From positions 3,491,001 through 3,555,000 of the forward strand of contig NZ_CP090349.1 in NCBI RefSeq assembly GCF_021398735.1: a stretch of DNA of 64,000 bases, read 5' to 3'. Under the pieces are notes generated by a model, which was given only the letters and a program-made list of their open reading frames with translations, had not been told where the DNA came from and did not search any database. The position numbers and the translations under genes were made by a program. Positions 18,621-25,453 of this stretch are shown one piece after another (the first letter of the stretch is position 1; each line of letters starts with the position of its first letter). The DNA comes from Methylobacterium oryzae. GTDB taxonomy: Bacteria > Pseudomonadota > Alphaproteobacteria > Rhizobiales > Beijerinckiaceae.

Positions 18621-20281
18621 ACTTCGTCCATCGCTACCTCGGCGAGAGCCGGGCCGTCTCGGACGCGGACGCGACCCGGCTCGGCTTCGTTCCCGACACC
18701 CTGCGCGAGCCGACCTACTTCGCCGGGACGGTGGCGCGGCACCTGCCGCTCCGGGAGGCGATCTCCGCCCTGCACCACGTCGTCGTGTCGGACCTGCGCT
18801 TCAAGCCGAAGGACCGCACCGCCTACTTCGCGTGGCTCCAGGCCCACGAGCAGGAGCTCCTGGCCGAGGCCCTCGCCGAGAAGGACAGCCTGCGCGCCGA
18901 GATCGAGGCGCTGCGCGCCGAGTCCCGGGACATCGCGGCCCGCTCCGACGCGGTGATGCGGTCGTTCTACGACGCGCGGAAGCGGTACTTCGACTATCTC
19001 TACCGGGAGAACCTCGACGCCTGGATCGTGCTCGACCCGGTCATCACCGTCCACCCGGACGAGATCTTTTTCGAGGCCTTCAGCCTCGACGAGTCGAGCT
19101 ACGGGCGCCTGTCCTGCGACCACGACACGTTCGCGCGGATCGGCGACATGGCCTGCGGCACGACCAACATCGACTACAGCCACGCCCTCTACGACGAGTT
19201 CCAGAAGATCCGCAGCTACCGCGACACCGAGCTGGCGATCGACCCGACCGGCTTCGCGGTCCAGACCTCCGGCGAGGCCGCCTACCGCGAGGACAAGATC
19301 GACCTGCCCGATTCCTGGATGCGGGGCTTCCTGCAGGTGTCGAGCGCCATGGCGCAGCCCGCCCACGTGGTGGACCTGCACCCGATCGACATGCACGCGA
19401 TCCTGACCCGCCTCGCCGCGCGCCGGGAGCGCCACGGCCCGCGCTCCCTGCGGTTCCTGCTCGAGCCCGGCCGGCCGGTCAGCGTGCTGATCGAGCCCTG
19501 GAACGAGCGGCTGACCTTCCGGCGCTCGATCTACCGCGGGGGCGAGACCGCGGAGATCCGCCTGTGGGGCCGGCGGCGCCTCGCGATCCTGGCCCGGACC
19601 CTGCCGCTCGCCCGGTCGGTGCGGCTGCACCTCCTCGGCACCGGTCTGCCGAGCTTCGCGGTGGTGGATTTCGGCGGCCTGCGCTTCACGCTCGGCCTGT
19701 CGGGCTGGACCGCCAACGACTGGTCCCGGGCCGGGCAGTTCGACCTGCTCGCGCCCCGGGCCGACGTCGACGCCGACACCGCCGCCCGGGTTTTCGCGGC
19801 GCTCCGGCGCCATCACGCCGCCGACACCGGGCAACTCGCCGCCGAGACGGGCCTCGACCGGTCGACCGTGGAGGCGGCGCTCGGCGGCTACGTGCAGGCG
19901 GGCCGCGCCATGTTCGACCTCGACAAGCGGGTCTACCGCCTGCGGGAGCTGACCCGGGAGCCGCTGGCGCCGGGCGCCCTGCGCTTCGCCTCCGAGCAGG
20001 AGGCCAAGGCCGACCGGTTCCTGGCGGCCGGACTGGTCACCCTCGGGCCCGTCGAGCAGGCCGGCGACAGGCGGCGCCTGAGCGGGACCGTGCTGGACGA
20101 CGGCCGGAGCCTGACGCCCGCGGTGGAGCTCGATTCCGACGACCGCATGGTCGGCGGCAGCTGCCAGTGCGGCTTCTACACCCACAACCGGCTGACCCGG
20201 GGCCCCTGCGAGCACATGCTGGCCGTGCGCCGCCTCGTCCACGCCCAGGTCGAGGGCAAGCCGGTGCGGTGGCAGGCGTGA
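18617..20281 (+). CDS. second SWIM zinc-finger protein with winged-helix-like segment
   Basis: A 554-residue protein, translationally coupled to the WGR/HEAT gene (ATGA overlap). A coiled-coil-like stretch spans about residues 75-110 (LAEKDSLRAEIEALRAES). Further on, about residues 395-440, the sequence LAAETGLDRSTVEAALGGYVQAG and the following basic wing resemble a winged helix. The C-terminus carries a SWIM finger C516/C518/C531/H533 (CQC...CEH). The combination of a putative DNA-binding fold and a zinc finger suggests nucleic-acid recognition. It differs from the first SWIM protein, which has two fingers near its N-terminus. It ends only 11 nt before the candidate promoter of the retron. 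Confidence 0.82.
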   Translation: MNFVHRYLGESRAVSDADATRLGFVPDTLREPTYFAGTVARHLPLREAISALHHVVVSDLRFKPKDRTAYFAWLQAHEQELLAEALAEKDSLRAEIEALRAESRDIAARSDAVMRSFYDARKRYFDYLYRENLDAWIVLDPVITVHPDEIFFEAFSLDESSYGRLSCDHDTFARIGDMACGTTNIDYSHALYDEFQKIRSYRDTELAIDPTGFAVQTSGEAAYREDKIDLPDSWMRGFLQVSSAMAQPAHVVDLHPIDMHAILTRLAARRERHGPRSLRFLLEPGRPVSVLIEPWNERLTFRRSIYRGGETAEIRLWGRRRLAILARTLPLARSVRLHLLGTGLPSFAVVDFGGLRFTLGLSGWTANDWSRAGQFDLLAPRADVDADTAARVFAALRRHHAADTGQLAAETGLDRSTVEAALGGYVQAGRAMFDLDKRVYRLRELTREPLAPGALRFASEQEAKADRFLAAGLVTLGPVEQAGDRRRLSGTVLDDGRSLTPAVELDSDDRMVGGSCQCGFYTHNRLTRGPCEHMLAVRRLVHAQVEGKPVRWQA

Positions 20282-20292
20282 GACGGACCCGA

Positions 20293-20321
20293 TTGATGCG
20301 GCCGCGCGCCTGGCCTATCCT
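20293..20321 (+). promoter_or_regulatory. candidate sigma70-type promoter of the retron RNA
   Basis: TTGATG (20293-20298) and TATCCT (20316-20321) are separated by 17 nt, each matching 4 of 6 bases of the consensus boxes. The predicted start, about 7 nt downstream, falls at roughly 20328, just before the a1 arm of the retron RNA at 20333. The position supports it, but in a high-GC genome with many sigma factors this is a prediction only. Confidence 0.5.
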
Positions 20322-20332
20322 CCCCGCGACGA

Positions 20333-20557
20333 GGGGCGTCGGCCGGGGCGGACCTTGCATTTCGGGCGGCGATTCGCCGTCCCTGCACCCTGCCCGGCAA
20401 AGCGTCACTGGCCCGCTCTTCACTGGGCCGGCACTGACCACCGGTGCGCGTTCGCGGTTTGGGTTCGCTGAACCCAAACGCGCACCGGTGGTCGTGCCGG
20501 CGTCGAGTGGACCGGGCCAGTCCCGAGACTTGACGAAGGCATCCCGGCCGACGTCCC
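20333..20557 (+). ncRNA. retron msr-msd non-coding RNA
   Basis: Inverted arms a1 (20333-20348) and a2 (20542-20557) pair over 16 bp with two G-U pairs, enclosing the whole structure as in known retrons. Inside a1 lies an msr-type hairpin (20364-20370 with 20376-20382, 5-nt loop). A second stem, 20407-20415 with 20513-20521 (9 bp, perfect), closes the msd. The msd body is a very long hairpin: 20428-20434 with 20494-20500 (7 bp), 20436-20450 with 20479-20493 (15 bp) and 20458-20465 with 20471-20478 (8 bp), with a 1-nt and a 7-nt bulge on the 5' side and a 5-nt loop. It ends 34 nt before the reverse-transcriptase start. The branching guanosine and the exact cDNA ends cannot be assigned by eye. 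A simple terminator is unlikely because there is no U-tract and the nested arms fit retrons. Confidence 0.85.
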
Positions 20558-20591
20558 CCGTCACGCCTCCTGCCCGCGCCGGAGGCCGCCG

Positions 20592-22421
20592 ATGAGCCAG
20601 CAGCCCGGCAGCCTGACCCGCCAGCAGCTCTACGACCGGATCCGCGAGAGCTCGAAGGACGAGGTCATCCTCGAGGAGATGATCCGGCTCGGCTTCTGGC
20701 CGGACGGGGAAGCGCAGCCCAACCCGCCGGACGACCTGATCCGCCGCCGCGGCGAGATCGCCCGCGCCCTCGCCGACCTGCACCGGCGGGAGGCGGCGTG
20801 GCGCGACCCGGAGGCCGCCCTCAAGGAGATGCATCGCCGCCGCAAGAAGGCGGCGCTGGAGCGGCGGCGCGAGACGCGGCTGCGTAACGCCCGCGACCGC
20901 CACGCCCGGGCGCAGGCATGGCACGCGCGCCGGGAGGCGGAGATCCTCCATCTCGGCGACGGCGTCTCGGCCGGCCTCGCGCACGCGGACGCTCCGGGGC
21001 GGGGGCCCGCCCCCGGTCTCCCGCCCCTGGCGAGCCCGAAGGCGCTGGCCGAGGCCATGGGGATCGGCCTCGGCGAGCTGCGCTTCCTCGCCTACGACCG
21101 GGCGCTCAGCGCGGTGAGCCATTACCGGCGCTTCACCATCCCCAAGAAGGCGGGCGGCCTGCGCCGCATCTCGGCGCCGATGCCGCGCCTGAAGCGGACG
21201 CAGTACTGGATCCTCGACGCGCTCCTCGCCCACGTCCCCGTGCACGCGGCGGCCCACGGCTTCGTGCCCGGCCGCTCGATCGTCACCAACGCCGCCGCCC
21301 ATGTCGGGCGGGACGTCGTGGTCAATCTCGACCTCAAGGATTTCTTCCCGAGCCTCGATTACCGGCGGATCAAGGGGAAGTTCCGGGGCCTGGGCTACGC
21401 CGAGCCGGTGGCGACCGTGCTGGCGCTGCTCTGCACCGAGCCGGACGTGGACGCGGTCGAGATCGACGGCGCCCGCCTCTACGCCGCCCGGGGACCCCGC
21501 CGGCTGCCGCAGGGCGCGCCGACGAGCCCCGCGCTCACCAACCTCGTCTGCACCCGGCTCGACGCCCGGCTCGCCGGCCTCGCCGGCAGCCTCGGTTTCA
21601 CCTACACGCGCTACGCCGACGACCTGACCTTCTCGGCCTCCGGCGAGGCCGCCGGGAAGGTCGGCGCGCTGCTCAAGTACGTCCACGCCATCGTTGGCGG
21701 GGAGGGCTTCACCGTCCATCCGGACAAGACCCGCGTGATGCGCCGCGGCCGGCACCAGGAGGTGACCGGGCTCACCGTCAACGAGCGGGTCGGCGTGCCC
21801 CGCGAGACCCTGCGCCGCTTCCGTGCCCTCCTGCACGGGCTCGAGCGGCACGGGCCGGCCGGGCGCCGCTGGGGCGCGGCCGGCGAGGCGGGCGTGCTCC
21901 GCGCCGCGGTCGGCTTCGCCCAGTTCGTCCGGATGGTCACACCGGAGACCGGCGCGCCGCTTGTCGCGCAGGCCCGCGCCCTCGCGGACCGCCATTCGGC
22001 CCCGGCGACGTCGCCCCGGCAGCCGGACTTCCGCGCCCGGTCCGCGCGGGGCGAGGTGCCCCTCGCCCGCTGGTGGGTACCGGCCCCCCGCCCCGCGCCC
22101 GAGCCGGACCCGATCCTGGCCGAGGCCGAGGCGGCCGCGGCCAGGGCTGCGGCCGCGCCGGTTCCGGGCCGCAGCGGCGTGCCGGCCTCCGGGCGACCGC
22201 GTCTCGGCGCGCCGGAACCGGCCGCCCGCGCGGAGGCCGCGCCGGACGCGGGCGCCGAGCCCGACGACACCCCGATGAAGCCCTGGAAGGTCGTCCTGGG
22301 GATCTTCGTCCTGTTCCAGGCGGCCGCCCTGCTGCACCCGGCGCTCGGGCTGCTCGTCCTCGCGGTCGCCCTGCTCCTCGGCCTGCGACGCCTGCTGCAC
22401 CGCTGGCGCCGGCGCCGATGA
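20592..22421 (+). CDS. retron-type reverse transcriptase with C-terminal two-helix membrane extension
   Basis: A 609-residue reverse transcriptase. The N-terminal ~130 residues are a charged helical extension. The RT core shows the retron-specific NAxxH motif (NAAAH, 233-237), motif A DLKDFF with catalytic D247, the QGAPTSP motif (307-313), the catalytic YADD at 341-344, and the retron thumb motif VTG at 391-393. After residue ~465 comes a Pro/Ala-rich linker, then two hydrophobic helices (about 565-581 and 584-598) and an Arg-rich tail, so the C-terminus should be membrane-inserted. GGAGG at 20581-20585 supports the ATG at 20592. The retron RNA lies immediately upstream, as expected for priming by this enzyme. 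In family knowledge, retrons are anti-phage systems whose effector is separate or fused; here the fused membrane module is a candidate effector (inference). Confidence 0.92.
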   Translation: MSQQPGSLTRQQLYDRIRESSKDEVILEEMIRLGFWPDGEAQPNPPDDLIRRRGEIARALADLHRREAAWRDPEAALKEMHRRRKKAALERRRETRLRNARDRHARAQAWHARREAEILHLGDGVSAGLAHADAPGRGPAPGLPPLASPKALAEAMGIGLGELRFLAYDRALSAVSHYRRFTIPKKAGGLRRISAPMPRLKRTQYWILDALLAHVPVHAAAHGFVPGRSIVTNAAAHVGRDVVVNLDLKDFFPSLDYRRIKGKFRGLGYAEPVATVLALLCTEPDVDAVEIDGARLYAARGPRRLPQGAPTSPALTNLVCTRLDARLAGLAGSLGFTYTRYADDLTFSASGEAAGKVGALLKYVHAIVGGEGFTVHPDKTRVMRRGRHQEVTGLTVNERVGVPRETLRRFRALLHGLERHGPAGRRWGAAGEAGVLRAAVGFAQFVRMVTPETGAPLVAQARALADRHSAPATSPRQPDFRARSARGEVPLARWWVPAPRPAPEPDPILAEAEAAAARAAAAPVPGRSGVPASGRPRLGAPEPAARAEAAPDAGAEPDDTPMKPWKVVLGIFVLFQAAALLHPALGLLVLAVALLLGLRRLLHRWRRRR

Positions 22422-23158
22422 GCCTGGCCCGGAGCCTCCCGGCCGGGCACCTCCGGACCAGCCTCGCCGCGCTCTTCGCCCTGGCCCCGGTCCTCTCGCT
22501 CGGACCGGGGGCGTCCCGGGCCGACGAGGCGCCTGCCGCACCCGTCTTCAACAAGGCCGAGGCCGCGGAGATCGCGGCGCCGCTGCGGCAGGACCCGGCC
22601 TTGCTGCGCAGCTTCGGCACCTGCCCGGCCGACACCTTCGCGCGGGAGCGCCCGTTCTGGCGGTGGGCGTTCGCGCCCCGCCGGCCCACCGAGCGCCGCT
22701 GCGCGCGCGAGCCCGCTTCCTGCTACGCGCTCTGCACCCGGTGGTCGAACGCGCCGGCCTGCTTCGACCTCGCCCTCGCCCTGGAACACCACTCCCTCGA
22801 CGTCGCCGACATCCTCGACAAGGAGCGGCTCTACGCCCTCGCCTGCGCGGGCGGGTTCCCGGCGGGCTGCACCAACCGGGCGGCCGGGATCCGGAACGGC
22901 GGCTACGCGGAGGATCCCTTCCGCGACGCGCCGCGCGCCGACACGGATGCCTGCCTCGCCCGGAGCTTCCGTCTCGATTGCGACCGGCGCGGCGCCTGGG
23001 GCTGCGCCATGCTCGGCCAGGCCTATCGCCTCGGCGAGGGCGTCGCCGCCGAGGCGTCCCGGGCCCGGGCGGCGTTCGACATAGCCTGTGCGATCAACCC
23101 GGACTTCGCGGCCTGCACCTTCGCCAAACGGCAGCTGGCCGAGATGGGCGCGCCGTGA
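22418..23158 (+). CDS. secreted Cys-rich Sel1/HCP-like repeat protein, coupled to the RT
   Basis: The protein has 246 residues. Residues ~1-35 form a signal peptide (basic start, LAALFALAPVLSLGPGASRA). The mature part has many paired cysteines and Sel1-type units: YALACAGGFPAGC, then GAWGCAMLGQAYRLGEGV, then AFDIACAINPDFAAC, similar to Helicobacter cysteine-rich (HCP) solenoids. The gene overlaps the reverse-transcriptase stop (ATGA) and its own stop overlaps the next start, so it belongs to the RT transcript. A periplasmic disulfide-bonded solenoid beside a membrane-anchored RT could be a partner of the membrane helices, but that is speculative. It could also be a housekeeping envelope protein that happens to follow. 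Confidence 0.78.
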   Translation: MSLARSLPAGHLRTSLAALFALAPVLSLGPGASRADEAPAAPVFNKAEAAEIAAPLRQDPALLRSFGTCPADTFARERPFWRWAFAPRRPTERRCAREPASCYALCTRWSNAPACFDLALALEHHSLDVADILDKERLYALACAGGFPAGCTNRAAGIRNGGYAEDPFRDAPRADTDACLARSFRLDCDRRGAWGCAMLGQAYRLGEGVAAEASRARAAFDIACAINPDFAACTFAKRQLAEMGAP

Positions 23159-23553
23159 GCGCCGGCGACGCCGGACCGGCTTCCGACGCCCTGCGGGCCC
23201 TCTACGGGCGGGTCGACCCAATGCCCGAGGGGCCGCCGGCCCCGGGCCACGCCCGCGCCTCCCTGTGCGTGGACGTGGGCGACGGGGACGACGTCGCCGC
23301 CGCCGAGCGCTGGATGCTAGCCCATGCCAGCCGGCTCACCCGCGTGCGCAGCACCGGCTGCGGCTGCTGCGTGATCGGCTGGGACATCGAGGGGCCGGCG
23401 GCGCTCGTCGCCACCCTGCCGGCGGCGCTCGGGGCAACCTCCGACTGGGCCGGCCCGGCCGCGACCCCGCGGCGCGCGGCGAGCGCGCGGGGCCGGCGCT
23501 TCTGGGCGCACGGGTGGGAGCGCTGGTGGGAGCGCTGGGTCCGCCGCCGCTGA
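23155..23553 (+). CDS. 132-residue orphan protein, third gene of the RT transcript
   Basis: The gene starts at GTG 23155, overlapping the previous stop (GTGA), and encodes 132 residues. There is no signal peptide or transmembrane helix. The middle has a short cysteine cluster GCGCC followed by VIGWDIEGP, and the C-terminus is Trp/Arg-rich (WERWWERWVRRR), suggesting a basic amphipathic tail. I do not recognise the family. Tight coupling to the RT and HCP-like genes makes it a candidate retron accessory. It ends 33 nt before the convergent cyclase gene. Confidence 0.65.
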   Translation: MSAGDAGPASDALRALYGRVDPMPEGPPAPGHARASLCVDVGDGDDVAAAERWMLAHASRLTRVRSTGCGCCVIGWDIEGPAALVATLPAALGATSDWAGPAATPRRAASARGRRFWAHGWERWWERWVRRR

Positions 23554-23585
23554 GACGCGACCGACATGCGGCCCCTACGGGGAGC

Positions 23586-24686
23586 CTAGCGCGGTTCCGC
23601 GACGGCCTCGGCGCGGTCCAGCACCGGCGGCGCCGGCCTCTGCTCCGGGATCAGCCGGTCCGGCGCCGCGCCGCGCTCGAGAGTGGCGACCGCCAGGGGC
23701 GCGCCGCGGCCGCGCAGGGCGTGCGTCCCCAGCGGGCGAGCGCGGACGCCGTCGGGCATCCGGTCCAGCCGGTCGAGGAGATCCTGCGAGATCAGGATGT
23801 CGACGCCCAGCGGGCGGCACAGGGCCTCGATCCGCGCCGTCACGTTCACAGCGTCGCCGAAATACGCGATCTTGTGGCGGTCGACCCCGACTTCGGCCGT
23901 GACCACCGGACCGCCGTGCAGCGCCGCCCGCAGCCGCGGGACCGTCCCGAACCGGGCTTGCCAGGCCGCGGCGTCGGCCTCGATCCGGTCGAGCACCGCG
24001 AACACGCAGGTGACGCAGCGCGCGTCCTTGAGGCCGCGCTTCATCGGCCACGTGATCATCGCGAGGTCGCCGATGAAGTCGTCCGTGGAGCCGGCGTTGC
24101 GCCGCACCGGCTCGGCGAGCGTCGCGAACACGGCGCTGAGATATTCCTGCGCGCGCAGGTCGCCGTGGGTCTCCGCGAAGGCCGTCGAGCCGACCACGTC
24201 GAGGAACAGGAAGATCCGCTCCTCCTGCACCGGCTTGTGGTAGCGGCCGATCATGAAGTTCACGAACACCTCGCCGCCGATCAGGTCGCGCATGCGCATG
24301 ACGAAGACCAGCAGGGCCGACACGGCCAGCGAGTAGGCGAGGAACCGCGGCGTGATCCGCACCGCCGTGGACAGGCTGTCGGCGGTGAGGCTGAAGGTCC
24401 AGACGACCAAGCCGCCGAGCGCGCAGCCGAGCGTGATCAGCACCACGTAGAGCAGTTCGGCAGCCAGCATGTAGACCAGCGCCGGCAGGCGGCGCAGCCG
24501 CGTCTGGACGCCCGACAGGGCCAGGCCGGGCACGAAGGCCAGCACCGTCCCGCCCACCGCCAGGGCGTAGACCAGGCCGGCGAGCATCGAGGCCCCGCCG
24601 ACGAAGAGCAGGTTGTAGAGGAGGCCCGCCCCGCCGGAGGCGAGGAGGAGGGTCAGGGCCCAGAGCCAGCGGTACTGTGGGAGCAT
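23586..24686 (-). CDS. membrane-anchored class III adenylate/guanylate cyclase
   Basis: The protein has 366 residues. Residues 1-130 contain about four or five transmembrane helices, followed by a class III cyclase catalytic domain from about residue 150. The metal-binding aspartates are visible in FLDVVGST (D163) and FIGDLAM (D207), and FGDAVNVTARIE supplies the Asn/Arg transition-state pair. It makes cyclic nucleotide from NTP at the cytoplasmic face of the membrane. Hydrophobic N-terminal anchors without a HAMP linker are common among alphaproteobacterial cyclases. The gene converges on the retron operon with a 32-nt gap, so the two are not co-transcribed. Specificity for ATP versus GTP was not determined. 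Confidence 0.88.
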   Translation of the reverse strand: MLPQYRWLWALTLLLASGGAGLLYNLLFVGGASMLAGLVYALAVGGTVLAFVPGLALSGVQTRLRRLPALVYMLAAELLYVVLITLGCALGGLVVWTFSLTADSLSTAVRITPRFLAYSLAVSALLVFVMRMRDLIGGEVFVNFMIGRYHKPVQEERIFLFLDVVGSTAFAETHGDLRAQEYLSAVFATLAEPVRRNAGSTDDFIGDLAMITWPMKRGLKDARCVTCVFAVLDRIEADAAAWQARFGTVPRLRAALHGGPVVTAEVGVDRHKIAYFGDAVNVTARIEALCRPLGVDILISQDLLDRLDRMPDGVRARPLGTHALRGRGAPLAVATLERGAAPDRLIPEQRPAPPVLDRAEAVAEPR

Positions 24687-24925
24687 GGGCGGTCGGCGGG
24701 GTCGAGCGTGGCGGTGAGCACGGTTGGACCTACGCGATGGCGGGGGGCGAAGGCGAGAGGGGGGCGCCGCGACGGGTGGATCGGGCTGGCCGGTCGCCCG
24801 TGACCGATCCGGAGCGATTCGCGCCGTCCACCCGACGTCGTCGGCCGGTGTCGCCGCGCGGCCACAGGTGGGGGCGCGTTCGATCCGGGAGGTTGGGACC
24901 TGCCCCCCGGCGGATCCCGCGAGGC

Positions 24926-24958
24926 TGGTGGTCCCGGCAGGACTCGAACCTGCAACCC
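24926..24958 (-). repeat. isolated 3' tRNA fragment, possible remnant attachment site
   Basis: On the minus strand the sequence reads as a T-arm (5-bp stem with loop TTCGAGT, 24937-24953), a 7-nt 3' acceptor strand (24930-24936), discriminator A (24929) and CCA (24926-24928). No matching 5' acceptor strand, D-arm or anticodon arm lies upstream on that strand (up to about 25060). Such 3' tRNA pieces are left by integrases that target tRNA genes. No integrase gene is present in the window, so the element is either decayed or lies elsewhere. Confidence 0.6.
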
Positions 24959-25453
24959 AAAAAGGCTATTTCCGCCAGCAGCCTAACGAACGTCTACGGG
25001 TAATGGTTAGCACTTTGTGCGAGGACTGCAAGACGTAGCGCTGGCAGTTTCGTTTGAAGGTGACCGCAGCGCGGCCGGTCCTTCATCCAAACTCTTGGTA
25101 TTGCTGGCTGCGTGATCATGTCTCTTCAATCAGAGCTGAACTGCAGCGCGCTCGCACGTTTCATCAAGAGGCAGCTCTCAAGATTGCAATCGAGCAGCGG
25201 AATAACACGGTCTGGCCAAAAGAATCTGGACCTACTCCGAGATCGTTGGCCGGATAGGCAGGCAATCCGCCTCCCGACACACTGATGAGAGTTACGAAAG
25301 TCTGCCGCGATTGCAGAGGCGGTTCATTTCCAGCTTATCTATTTAGGCTTAAAATCTCCAAAGAACGAAGTCGGAATGAAAATCTTATTAAATTTCATGT
25401 CGGGATTGCGCTCATCAGCCGATAGTCATGCGCGGGTAGGATCGGTTGACTGG
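24959..25453. other. gene-free stretch beside the tRNA fragment
   Basis: The sequence is visibly lower in GC than the 5' part of the window, with short stretches such as 25370-25400 rich in A and T. Only short, unconvincing frames occur. It looks like decayed or acquired DNA between the tRNA fragment and the esterase gene. Confidence 0.4.

Noticed and set aside
20428..20500. Large hairpin as a rho-independent terminator of the SWIM gene
   Set aside because: No T-run follows, the stem is far longer than a terminator and has bulges, and it is nested inside two further paired arms that match a retron RNA.
23586..24686. Cyclase as part of the retron operon or a CBASS-like system
   Set aside because: It is on the opposite strand, converges with the operon, and is a membrane class III cyclase rather than a CD-NTase. 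Only adjacency links them.
24677..25003. Short + strand frame with SRQDSNLQP near its C-terminus
   Set aside because: This peptide is the well-known artefact of translating a tRNA T-arm on the opposite strand. It overlaps the tRNA fragment at 24926-24958 and is not a gene.
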